64,000 nucleotides of DNA from Puccinellia tenuiflora. Taxonomy: Eukaryota; Streptophyta; Magnoliopsida; Poales; Poaceae. The notes under the pieces were generated by a model that made no database searches, was not told where the DNA came from, and saw only the letters and a program-made list of their open reading frames with translations. The stretch covers positions 186,001 to 250,000 of the forward strand of contig QRDG01001528.1 in assembly GCA_012064385.1 (NCBI GenBank), in the 5' to 3' direction. The position numbers and the translations under genes were made by a program. The first letter of the stretch is position 1. Every line of letters starts with the position of its first letter. Shown in pieces: positions 20,142 through 31,195 of the stretch.

Positions 20142-22488
20142 TCAACGAACTAGTGGCCAAGGTGCTCGTCGGTTTCCTTCCTTCCGTCGTGACCTCGGTA
20201 ACGGATTGGATCGACGGAGGTCGACAAGGGCCGTGTCCAGTGCCCAACTTTGGAGGCAACACGGCCAACACCGCGTCGGCGGCTTCGTCCGCCCACACCG
20301 CGCCGTCACCTCCACCTGTTCGGGATAATCTGCCGGTCCACACCACGCCGTCGCCTCTTCTGGAGAATTCGCCGGCCGGCAACCCCCCAAGCGGTGCCCA
20401 CTCCGACTCCGTGTCGCAAGACGTCGGCGGTGTCTCGACAATGGCCAAGCTCGACGCCCTCACGGTATCTAAGCGTCGTAGGCTCAACGCATATTACTTC
20501 ATCCATTTTGCCTTTGCCTTGCATCTCTAACGCCCTACATGCATGTTCTTTGCAGGGCGACACTAGATGCACTCTCCTACACCATGTGAATGGAGAGTTG
20601 AAGGATGTTGCTAGGGCTACCATCATTGCGCCCAAAAATCGCATGCACCACAACACGCCGATACCTGATGGCTGCTTTAAGGTTTCACTGATTAGGGTGT
20701 TCTCGGGCTGCAATGAGGTGGATCCTCCTTATCAACCGGTGGGAGCCGAGGACCATCTGCTCCTCCGTGAATGCATCCCCTGGGCCATGGTATGGCGAAA
20801 AACCCAGATCCGTCTAAGCCCGGACACTCCACAGGTAACACCGCAAGTCGGGTTGGGGCAAAACCCTGTCAAGGCCATCGCACCATCACCACCACAACTT
20901 AAAGAGCCCGCGGCACAGAAAGACGACATCTTCGATGACTGCTATATCGATGATGACCGCTGCGATGACGAAGGATTAATGGCTCCTCTTGATGAACCGC
21001 CGACTACTCCGCACACGCACGAGCCCGCTAGGCAAGCAGATAAAGCCGCGTGCACGAAGCGTCTGTTCGATTCTCAAGAGACGCCTCCAGCCGACGACTT
21101 CACGCAGAAAGAAGCAACACAAGCTATCCTGAGCCCCAACACACTACTTGGGACCTGTCGTGAAGCGCTAGCGGCCGTAGGAGGCATCCCTCTGAAGCCT
21201 AAGAAGGGGCGAAAAGGAACTAGGAAGAGCGTCTATGCATCCGCCAGCCAGCCGTCGCTACCTCCAAAGCCGCAGCAGGGTGCCAATGCCTCTAGCAGCC
21301 AGCCGGTGGCTCCGCGGCTGATCCGGTTTAAGGACGGACCAGGACCGAGCAAAGATGTTGCGGGAAATGCATATTGCGGGTCGACCGATGGTACCGCCTG
21401 ATGTGCTCCAACTCATGAGTGGGGATATGCAGATGCTGCATGAGCGTGTTTTGACACGAGAGCTGGATCTTCTTAAAATGAAAGATCCAACACACCCACA
21501 CCCGCTCTTCACTGCCAAGGTGCCAGAGGCAGTTGATGGCTTTTGCAAACAAGAGCCGGCGGATTTGCTGTTCGTGTGATTTGATGACATCTTCAAGATG
21601 TTTAACTTGAAGCGGCTCCATCCTCATTTAGTCCGCTTATTCTGTCTCAGTACGGCCCACCAGGTCCTAAAAGAGAAGATCGGGGGCGTTGCGATAGCGG
21701 ACCGCTACTACATGATCGAGACCAACTTCAGAAGCCATGATGGCTGGCAATTTATGTCGAAACACCTCGAAGAAATCATGGTGGAGAATAAGTGGAAGGA
21801 TTACATTCTCTTGCCTTACTATCCCGAGTAAGTAGTTATTCTCTACGCCATAATGAAGATGTTTCATTAGATTTCTATCATTATTTTTCTAACACTCTGT
21901 CTAAATTTTTTTGCCCAGAGACAAGTACTGCGTCCTGCTCGTTCTTTGCCCGAAATTTTCCGTAGTCACATATTTGGACTCGGGTAGGGAGGACAAGCCG
22001 AAAGACTACACCAACCTCAAGAAGGCTCTGGATAATGCTCTAGTTGGCTTCAGTATGAGGGGAGGCGTCTTCAAAAGGAAGAGACCTGGAAGAGGAGGTG
22101 TGCTATCATTACACCACATTATCAACTTCGCGTGTGCCACGCAACCAAAGAACAGCGAGAGGGATGCCTACTACGCCATCCATCAGATCCGTGCCTTCGT
22201 ACGGGATGAAGAGAAACTTAAGTTGCCAGATCAACTCCAATGATGGGCCGAAAACTTGGCAACTATCCAGGATCGTGATCTTCGACAAGAATTCTATCGC
22301 ATCCAGGAAACGTTCGCGCGGATCATACTACACGATGTCTGCGCCGTTGGAGGCATGTTCTACTACGACGGCGCTCCACTCGATAATGCGGAGGTGTAAC
22401 GGCATATAAAGGCACAAGGCGACATCCGGCTCTTCACGACGAAAGAAGGCGTACGCCCCTTCCCGGCCCCGAAGACCGTCGACGCCTA
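20142..22488 (+). pseudogene. CACTA-encoded protein with Ulp1-like C-terminal domain
   Basis: Exon pieces: about 20142-20465 (Ser/Pro-rich), an intron with acceptor TTTGCAG near 20555, 20556-21401 with a domain resembling the conserved region of plant CACTA ORF proteins (CTLLHHVNGELKDVARAT ... LRECIPWAMVWRKTQIRL), then 21355-21831 (another frame), an intron about 21832-21918, and 21919-22488. The last part (YCVLLVLCPKFSVVTYLDSG) resembles the C48/Ulp1-like peptidase domain of CACTA proteins, but the usual catalytic Cys position reads DAYYAIHQI, so the Cys seems lost. A frame change near 21355 and in-frame stops near 21579, 22241 and 22399 mark it as dead. Confidence 0.65.
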
Positions 22489-22774
22489 GCTTATCTACCT
22501 GTGTAGTTTATGTTCAAACTATCGATGAAATTCGTGTTGTAATTAAACTTCTTTTAGTTTGTAATGTGATGATCGAACTTGCTACTCGATTTCGATGGAG
22601 ATGCATGCATGTGATGTATATAATTTTTTCTACTTATATCTATTTTCAGTTATAATGCATGTGATCTATGTATTATGTATATTGTTCTGCAAATTGTATT
22701 ATAGAATATGTCTGTATAAATACCTATATTAGCATCTGTATAAATACGTAGTATATAAAAAAATACAGAAAAAC

Positions 22775-23071
22775 CTAGTCGTGGCGCACCACAAAGCCTA
22801 GCCGTGGCGCACGTTAGCCGTGGCGCACTGTGGGGTGGTGCGCCACGGGTATGCCTCCTTAGCCATGGTGCACGTACGGGCCTGCACCACGGCTAACTAC
22901 TCGTGGCGCACCAGGACCTGTGCGCCACGGCTAACCAAATATACCCGTGGCGCACATGGGTGCCTGCGCCATGGCTATATATTACCCGTGGCGTGGCAAT
23001 CCGTGGCGCAGGCCCCTGCGCCACGGGTAAGCCATTTTGGTGCGCCACGGGTAAGCTTTTCTGTGCTAGTG
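22775..23071. repeat. CACTA subterminal repeats and terminal inverted repeat
   Basis: About a dozen copies of a GTGGCGCAC / GTGCGCCAC motif alternate in orientation, often followed by GGGTA or GGCTA. Such motif clusters are the binding sites of the regulatory transposase in CACTA elements. The terminal repeat (CACTAGCACAG on the minus strand) ends at 23071. Confidence 0.8.
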
Positions 23072-23074
23072 GTA

Positions 23075-25051
23075 GCTGATCATGTTTTGCTCGTGGAAGA
23101 GGTTTAGTCAACGGGTCTACCACATTCAGATCCGTATGCATTTTGCAAATCTCAATGTCTCCATCTCGGACATTTTCATGTAAATTGTGAAAGCGGCGCT
23201 TGATATGTTTTGTGTTCTTGTGTGAAGTTGGCTCCTTGGCAAGAGCAATCGCACCTGTATTATCACAATACAGGGCAAGTGGTCTGGACGCACTTGGAAC
23301 CACACCCAGATCATAGAGGAACTCTTTCATCCAGACTGCTTCACTTGCCGCCGAAGAGACTGCCACATATTCCGCTTCAGCTGAAGATTTCGTCACCACG
23401 CTCTGCTTGGAACTCCTCCAGCTCACAGCGCCACCATTTAGAATAAACACGTATCCGGACTGAGACTTTACGACAAGCTCTTGGTCACCTCCATATATGA
23501 GAAACATTTCCTTAGTTATCTTCAGATACTTAAGGATATTTTTGACCGTTGTCCAGTATTCCACTCCTGGGTCACTCTGGTACCTGCTGGTCAGACTAAC
23601 AACATGGCACACATCCGGTCTAGTACATAGCATGGCATACATGATAGAGCCTATGGCCGAGGCATAGGGAACTTTGTTCATCTTCTCTCTATCTTGTGCC
23701 ATGACTGGACATTGAGTCTTACTCAAAGTCTTTCCTTGCAACATTGGTAAGAACCCCTTCTTCGAATGTTCCATTCTGAACCTCTTCAGAATCTTGTCAA
23801 GGTATGTACTCTGTGAAAGCCCTATTAGGAGTTTTGATCTATCTCTATAGATTTTAATCCCTAAAATATGCGCTGCTTCGCCAAGGTCTTTCATTGGAAA
23901 ACCCTTATTCAAATAAGCCTTTACACTTTCAAGTAGTTCTATATCAGTTTCAATTAACAATATGTCATCCACATATAGTATTAGAAATGCTACTGAACTC
24001 CCACTCGCTTTCTTGTAAATACAGGCCTCTCCATAAGTTTAGACAAATCCAAAACCTTTGATCACTTCATCAAACCGGAGATTCCAACTCCGTGATGCTT
24101 GCTTTAGTCCATAAATGGACCTCTGAAGTTTGCATACCTTGTCAGCACCCTTAGGATCGACAAAACCTTTGGGTTGTACCATGTACAACTCTTCCTTAAT
24201 ATGACCATTAAGGAACACGGTCTTTACATCCATTTGCGAAATTTCATAATCATGAAATGCAGCAATTGCTAACATAATCCGAACAGAATTCAGCATCGCT
24301 ACAGGTCAGAAAGTCTCATCGCAGTCAACTCCTTGAATTTGTCGAAAACCTTTTGCGACAAGTCGTGCTTTATACACGGTGACATTTCTCTCAGTGTCTG
24401 TCTTTCTTTTGAATATCCATTTGTTCTCAACGGCCTTGCGGTCGTTCGGTAAGTCCACCAAAGTACATACTTGGTTTTCATGGATTCCATTTCGGATTTC
24501 ATGGGTCCCAGCCATTTATCAAAGTCAGGGCTCATCATTTCTTCCTCATAGTTCGCAGGTTCATCGTTGTCCAACAACATGACACTCATGACAGGGTTGT
24601 ACCAATCTAGGGTGGTACGTTCCCTTGTTGACCTGCGAGGTCCAGTAGCAGCTTCGTTTGGAGCATTTTGATCATTATCATTTGCTCCTTCTTATTCAGG
24701 TGGCGAAGGCTGCTCTGGAACATCTTCCAACGCTGCGTCACTCGGCATCTCAAGAATAGGTTCAATAACCTCGTCAAGCTCTACTTTCCTCCCACTCACT
24801 TCTTTTGAGAGAAACTCCTTCTCAAGAAAGGAACCGTTCTTGGCAACAAAGGTCTTGCCCTCAGTTCTGTGGTAGAAGGTATACCCAATGGTTTCTTTAG
24901 GGTATCCTATGAAAACGCATTTTTCTGATTTGGGTTCGAGCTTATCAGGTTGAAGTCTTTTCACATAAGCTTCGCAACCCCAAACTTTAAGAAACGATAA
25001 CTTCGGCTTCTTGCCAAACCATAACTCATATGGAGTCGTCTCAACGGATTT
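23075..25051 (-). pseudogene. C2 reverse transcriptase and RNase H
   Basis: Pieces of one pol reading: the RT start (QMDVKTVFLNGHIKEELYM, YGLKQASRSWNLRFDEVIK), the catalytic YVDD just before 23969, RNase H (VVKSQSGYVFILNGGAVSWR, SSAEAEYVAVSSAASEA, ALYCDNTGAIALA) and the end VVDPLTKPLPRAKHDQL. There the CACTA element begins and the open frame runs on for about 40 codons of CACTA sequence. Stops at about 24692, 24306 and 24039 and a frameshift near 24480 inactivate it. Confidence 0.8.
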
Positions 25052-25958
25052 TTATGGTGCCCTATTTAAAGTGAATGCGGCTGTCTCTAATGCATAACTC
25101 CAAAAGGATAGTGGCAGATCGGTAATAGACATCATAGATCGCACCATATCTAATAAAGTACGATTACGACGTTCAGACAAACCATTACGCTGTGGTGTTC
25201 CCGGTGGCGTGAGTTGTGAAACAATTCCACATGTCTTTAAATGCATACCAAACTCGTAGCTCAAATATTCTCCTCCACGATCAGATTGAAGAAATTTTAT
25301 TTTCTTGTTACGATGATTCTCTACTTCACTCTGAAATTCTTTGAACTTTTCAAACGTTTCAGACTTGTGTTTCATTAAGTAAATATACCCATATCTACTT
25401 AAATCATTGGTGAAGGTCAAGAAATAACGATATCCACCGCGAGCTGCAACACTCATTGAACCGCACACATCGGTATGTATAATTTCCAATAAGTCCGTTG
25501 CTCTCTCCATCGTGCCGGAGAATGGTGTTCGAGTCATCTTGCCCATGAGGCATGGTTCGCGTGTTCCAAATGATTCGAAATCAAGTGAGTCCAAAAGTCC
25601 ATCAGAATGGAGTTTCTTCATGCACTTTACACCAATATGACCTAAACGGCAGTGCCACAAGTATGTGGAATTATCATCATTCGGTTTACATCATTTGGCA
25701 TCAATGTTATGGATATGTGTATCACTACTATCGAGATTCAACAGAAATAAACCATTCACTTCTGGTGCATGTCCATAAAAAATATTATCCATATAAATAG
25801 AAGCTCCAAGGTTTTCTGACTTAAATGAATAACCGTCTCGCAATAAACAAGATCCAGATATAATGTTCATGCTTAATGCAGGCACCAAATAACATTTATT
25901 GAGGTTTAAAACTAATCCAGAAGGTAAATGTAGGGGGAGCGTGCCGACAGCGATGACT
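25052..25958 (-). pseudogene. C2 GAG-pre-integrase and integrase
   Basis: The HHCC-type region (WHCRLGHIGVKCMKK ... EPCLMGKM) is followed by the integrase core with HTDVCGSM, QSDRGGEYLS and NGLSERRNRTL, so all three acidic catalytic positions are recognisable. One usual Cys of the zinc-binding region appears changed (REPC). In-frame stops at 25691 and 25052 and a frameshift near 25967 break the polyprotein. Confidence 0.75.
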
Positions 25959-26389
25959 TCAACTTAATCCATTTCCGACGCGCATCGTCACCTCGTCCCT
26001 TGCCAAGCGTCGTCTATTCCGTAGCTCATGTTTCGAGTTACATATGTTAGCAACCGAACCAGTATCAAATACCCAGACACTACTACGAGCACTTGTTAAA
26101 TACACATCAATAACGTGTATATCACATATACCTTGTTTGACGTTGCCAGCCTTCTTATCTGCTAGATACTTTGGGCAGTTGCGCTTCCAGTGATTATACC
26201 CCTTGAAGTAGAAGCACTCAGTATCAGACTTAGGACCTTTCTTCGACTTCTTCGCAGGCGTAGCAGCTGGCTTGTCGTCCTTCTTGAAGTTGTCTCTCTT
26301 GCCCTTCTTCTTGAAACCGATGGACTTATTGACCATCAACACTTGATGCTCCTTCTTGATTTCCACCTCCGCTATCTTTAACATTGTGA
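25959..26389 (-). pseudogene. C2 gag C-terminus and protease
   Basis: Contains a basic stretch (FKKKGKRDNFKKDDKPA), a zinc knuckle in which the second Cys is Phe (CFYFKGYNHWKRNC), and the protease core FDTGSVANIC. The upstream end is cut by solo LTR 26395-27846, whose duplicated target AGAGC lies at 26390-26394. Confidence 0.75.
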
Positions 26390-26394
26390 AGAGC

Positions 26395-27846
26395 TGATGC
26401 ATCTAAAATGCATACATGAACTTTGCACTATAATAGTTATATTCCATTCATATTTGCATCATATAAGGGGTATATTACTGTTATTTAATGATTTCTCCTT
26501 TATATGGAATTAATCCTGCGTAGGCAGAAAACCCCTATTTCTTTCTTTATTTGTTTCAGGACCTTAACGACGTCATAATGAGCTATAAATTTGGGGGGTC
26601 ATTATTTTGGAAGGAGAAGATTTAGGAGCAAAAGAAGTCAACGAACGAAGGCCGGAGGACTAAAAGGGGGGTCCCATGCGGCTACTGTACCAGGCCGCGT
26701 GGGCCCATCCAATTTGGCCTTCGTGGCCCCGTTTGCATCGATCCTTCGCCCAGAAGCTTCCTCGTGACCTAAAAACGACTATATAAAGGGTCCGCCGACG
26801 TTTTCCAGAGGGAGGCGGCGGAGAAACGCAAAACCAGAAACCAAGAGGCAGAGGGTTGCCGCCGGAGAAGATCGGAGGGGGAAAACGCCGCCGGAATCCA
26901 CCTCCGGAGGGCTCCACCCCCCTCCGGCGTGTTCATCATCAACTTCTACAGCAAGATCATCTCATCTCCACCATCTCCATGATGAGGAGGGAGTAGTCCC
27001 TCATCGGGGCTGAGGGCTCATGCCGGTATCTATGTGGTTTATCTCTCTCTCTCTCCCATGGTGTGATCTTTATGTGATCATAAGCTTTGTAATCTAGTTG
27101 AATCCATAGATGTTACTCTTCATCATCTTATGAATTATGCTACTCAAGTGGTTTGATTGATGTGATTGCCGGAGTCACCCTTGTCCCATGGTGTGAAGTT
27201 GACAGTGTGTGCACCATGTGTGTCTCTTAGGCTAAAGATTACATGAATACTTATCATGAGTTATTATTTGTGTTGGGTGTCTCTATGATATTGTGGTGTT
27301 TGTTATTACTATCTTTGGATGCGAATAATGACCGCATGAAGTGTCCATAGATGTGGAATACAAACTTTAAGGTGTGCTTTTTGTAGCCCTACATAATGGA
27401 TTGGTTTTCGTTATCCAACCAGAGGATAGTTCGGGGTAGCATAGTGAAGAGGAAATATCTATGTATTCAATTATATTATTATTGTTGAGAGTGTCCACTA
27501 GTGAAAGTATGATCCCTAGGCCTTATTTCCAAAGCACCGTTTACACCTTTGTCTTGTCCTCTTGCATTAAAGAGGATTGGGACACTTTCACACTTTTGTT
27601 CCCTTGTCTTGTCCTCTTGCATTAAAGAGGATTGGGACACTTTCACATTCTTGTTTTGTTACATTAAACTTCCATCCATTAAATCAACCATCTTGTTCTT
27701 TAAACTTGTTTAGTGCATAATCAACTAAAACTCGTGACACTTTAGTTGTAGGGAATAGATAACTTTTCCTTCTTGCTCCTGCGGATCGATACCCTTCTTC
27801 CACATTGAGAGGTGCTACAGTGATCCCCTGATCTTGGGGGTTATCA
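26395..27846 (+). mobile_element. Solo LTR inserted in C2 gag (1,452 bp)
   Basis: Begins TGATGCATCT and ends GGGGGTTATCA, flanked by perfect 5-bp duplications AGAGC (26390-26394 and 27847-27851). There is no internal domain or second LTR, so it is a solo LTR left by recombination. A TATA box (TATATAAAG, 26780-26788) gives plus orientation. A (CT)n tract lies near 27040 and a 55-bp direct repeat at about 27548-27650. Probably Gypsy; family not named. Confidence 0.88.
27548..27655 (+). repeat. 55-bp tandem duplication in the solo LTR
   Basis: Two head-to-tail copies with GTCTTGTCCTCTTGCATTAA at 27551 and 27606, followed by AGAGGATTGGGACACTTTCA in both. Confidence 0.85.
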
Positions 27847-27851
27847 AGAGC

Positions 27852-28139
27852 TCAGGAAGAGTTTTCTCCATCCCTTGCATGTTATAGTTCATCACGAAGC
27901 TTTTGTAGCTTGGTGGAAGTGACTGTAGAACACGGTCAATCCCCAACTCATTGGGAATGTGGACACCCAGCTGCGCCAGACGATCACCGTACCCAGACAT
28001 TTTGAGCACGTGTTCACTGACGGAACTATTCTCTTCCATCAGACAGCTAAAGAACTTGGAGGAGGCTTCATACCTCTCCACCTTGGCTTGAGTCTGAAAC
28101 ATAGCTTTCAGATCAAAAATTATCTGATAAGTGCCATGC
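27852..28139 (-). pseudogene. C2 gag, middle part
   Basis: Encodes YQIIFDLKAMFQTQAKVERY ... LGIDRVLQSLPPSYKSFVMN, typical of the Copia UBN2-type gag. It is bounded by two solo-LTR insertions, so gag is split in three pieces (29665-29953, this one, and 26389 leftwards). Confidence 0.75.
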
Positions 28140-29664
28140 TGATTGCTGTTGGCAAACCCCAAGAGGAAGGTATGAAGCAGCGTAGCGGAAGTTTTCCCTT
28201 GATTTCAAAACCAAGGTTGTCGAACCAGTAGGACTTGGAGAAGGCTTAGCAAGGTGTCAATAGCGCTGTTTCTCAATTATTGACGTGGAGCTGCACACAA
28301 TCACCAACAAACTATTTTGCCCCAACAAAATAGAGAGGTTGTCAATCTCTCCGGCTTGCCAAACATAAAGAATTAAATGTGTGGATGTAAAATTGATGAG
28401 GATGAAATATGACCAGCGAGCAAATGATGATGAAAACAGTTGTAAGCAATGTAGGAAAATAGGACCGGGGTCCACAGTTCACTAGAGGTGTCTCTCCAAA
28501 AGATATACATGATGGGTAAAAAAATTACAGCATGACAATTGACAGAATTGTAGGCGCACAACAAGGCTATCATAAAATAATATAGTTCACCGCTTCATCT
28601 AATATGGGCATTACATCAAAATACATAGACCGTCATCCAACTGCATCTATGAGTAATAATCCACTCTGGGATCGCTATCCAGCATGTCACCCAAAAGTAT
28701 TAAGTTGCAACCAACAGATCATCGCAATAAGCAAAGTGCATAATGTAAGCAATGTAGATAACACGAAGAAATCACACCGTTGTTTTCTCCGTAGTGGCAA
28801 CAGCACATCTCTAGCCTTAACCGTTCCTATCACCGAACTCAGACAAAGAGAGGCATGAACCCACTATCTAGCATAAATAGTCCCTCATACAACACTAACA
28901 ATTACTCGGCCAAAGCAACCAATAGCATCGGAGAGCATGCAAGATCATAGATGAAACACATAACTGAACAAAAGTAATGACTTCCACAATTCATCGGATT
29001 CATGCAAACACAATCATGTAGCAGTTACAAATAGATGATCTTGATCACGATAGGAAGCTCACAAGATCTAAACAATGGAGTACAAGGAGAAAAGACAACC
29101 ATCTAGCTACTGCTATGGACCCGTAGTCCCGTGGTGGACAACTCATGCATCACTCCGGAGGCAGGCATGGTGGTGTAGATGCCTCCGGCGTCGATTCCCC
29201 TCTCCAGCAAGGTGCTGGGAAGAGCTTCTGAACCCTCCCAAACTAGGGTTTGAGATGGCGGCGGCCTCGAACGTATTCTGGAGATTATGATCACGCCTCC
29301 TCTATTTTTAGGTCAGAGGAGAATTTATAGGTGAATGGGCGACGCGAGGCGATGGACAGGGGCCCCAGGTGGGCCCCACGCGCGGCCAAGGGGGGGCCAC
29401 GGCCAGGTGGCGTCTGGAGCCCCTGTGCCTCCCCTCCGGCTGTCCTTCGGGTTCCGTCTTTGTTTCATATTAGAAATAATTCCCATAATTTATGAGAGCA
29501 ATCCTAGAAACTTTCCAGAAAACAGAAACTGACACTGGGCATCTTGTTAATAGGTTAGTTCCATAAATCATGCCAAAATGATATAAAAACATTGTAAAAA
29601 CATGTGGCACTGATATAATCAAGCATGGAACATCAAAAATTATAGATACGTCGGAGACGTATCA
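28140..29664 (-). mobile_element. Solo LTR of the TGATACGTCTCC family (about 1.5 kb)
   Basis: On the minus strand it starts TGATACGTCTCCGACG. It contains a TATA-like CCTATAAATTC (about 29319-29330) and a GC-rich leader, and ends near CCAACAGCAATCA. CATGGC of the gag frame appears at both borders, consistent with a target duplication, but the exact edge is ambiguous by a few bases. It is the same family as 32793-34380. The start resembles the widespread Triticeae Sabrina-type LTR; naming is tentative. Confidence 0.75.
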
Positions 29665-29953
29665 CGCCATGGTGCTCAAAACGTTTTTGAAGCTTTGGTC
29701 CTAAGCCATACAACATACCGCACTTAACTATCTCGTAGTCCTCAGAACGGGCTGCCCAGACGTTCCTAACATCTTCAGCCGCTCCCTCTGTTGGAGCCTC
29801 ACCTAGCACTGCATCGAGGACATACAGTTTCTTGGCAGCAGTGAGGATAATCTTCAGATTCATGAACCAATCTGAGAAATTGCTTCCATCGTCTTTCAGC
29901 TTGTCTTTCCCTAGAAACGCGTTAAAATTCGTGGTGGTAGTGGGACGGGCCAT
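29665..29953 (-). pseudogene. C2 gag, N-terminal part
   Basis: The start is the ATG at 29953 (MARPTTTTNFNAFLGKDKL), followed by DDGSNFSDWFMNLKIIL and LYVLDAVLGE, a classical Copia gag N-terminus. It is cut after about 96 codons by the solo LTR. Confidence 0.78.
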
Positions 29954-31181
29954 TGATCTACAACATATTTGCAAAAGGTGTTTAGACTATGTTCATGATA
30001 GTTTGTTCGTGTTAATCTAAATTACAAAACGAACTCCCACTAAACTCAACATCTCTCGGGTTGGTTAGTGACACACGATCCAAATCCACTACACCACAAC
30101 CGATCATCACGTGAGATGATGTAGCTTCAAAGGTGAACATCACCATGTTTGATCATATCGTCCATATGATTCGTGTTTAACCTTTCAGTTCTTGTGTTCC
30201 GAGGCCATGTCTGTACATGCTAGGCTCGTCAAGTAAACCGTAGTATTTCCGTATGTGTAAACTGGCTTACACCCGTTGTATGCGAACGTAGAGTCTATCA
30301 CACATGATCATCACGTGGTGCTTCAAAACGACGAACTTTTGCAACGACGCATACTAGGGGAGAACACGTCTTGATATTAACGAGAGAGATCACCTTATCT
30401 GCTACCGTCGCGATCAAATCTAAGCATAACAATAAGGTGCATAAAAGGATAAACATCACATGCAATTTAATTTGTGACATGGTATAGCCTTTTCTTGTGC
30501 CTTTGATCTCCATCTCCAAAGCACCGGCATGATCTCCATCACCACCAGCATGACGTTGACGTCTCATGACTTGTCTCCACCAACTATTGCAACTACAACT
30601 ATTGCTACTCTTAGCGATAAAGTAAAGCAAATTCATGGCGTTAAAGTGACACGCAGGTCATGCAATAATTAAGAGACAACCATAAGGCTCCTGCCGGTTG
30701 CCGTACTCATCGACATGCAAGTCATGAAAATTACAAAACATGATCATTGCATACATTATCACAAATCACATCTTGGCCATACCATATCACAAACCCTGCA
30801 AAAACAAGTTAGACGTCCTCTACTTTGTTTATGCAATTTTTTACGTGGCTTCTATGGGTCATGAGATAGAACCGTTCTAATCTACGCAAAGCCACAACAG
30901 TGATATAAAAGTTACTTATTTACTCATCCTTTAAATGCCTCCCCTTGCAGATTGCATCTCACCATAGCTAGAGAAACAGATACCCGCCAGCCACTTATGC
31001 AATACAAGTTGCATGTCAATCGTGGAACCGGTCTCTCGTGCGAAGACGAGTAAAGTTGGTCCGGGCCGCTTAAATCCAACTATCCAACAAGATACAAAAT
31101 ACATGCGAGGAGGTAGCAACAAAAATATCAACGCCCACAACACTTGTGTTCTAATCGCACCAACATCTATGAATAGATCTA
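29954..31181 (-). other. Untranslated leader of C2
   Basis: About 1.2 kb between PBS and gag ATG. Long leaders are typical of BARE/Angela-like Copia elements. No coding sequence seen. Confidence 0.6.
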
Positions 31182-31194
31182 GTCTCTGATACCA
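31182..31194 (-). other. Primer-binding site of C2
   Basis: TGGTATCAGAGAC on the minus strand, one base from the LTR end (...CCCTATCA at 31196). tRNA-iMet type. Confidence 0.8.
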
Positions 31195-31195
31195 C

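Larger units (their letters stand above)
19928..23071 (+). mobile_element. 3' part of a CACTA (En/Spm) DNA transposon
   Basis: The right end reads, on the minus strand, CACTAGCACAGAAAAGC, a CACTA terminal inverted repeat. Inside it lies a 290-bp block of subterminal repeats of the CGTGGCGCACC type in both orientations. Before that are exons of the protein typically encoded by cereal CACTA elements. The left end is not in the window: element B sits at the left border, and the DNA left of B is not CACTA. The 3-bp target site at the right is GTA (23072-23074). The element is inserted in the RNase H end of Copia element C2. Confidence 0.85.

Noticed and set aside
22775..23060. CRISPR-like regular short repeats
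   Set aside because: The motif alternates in orientation with irregular spacing and lies at a CACTA terminus; these are subterminal repeats of a transposon in plant DNA.
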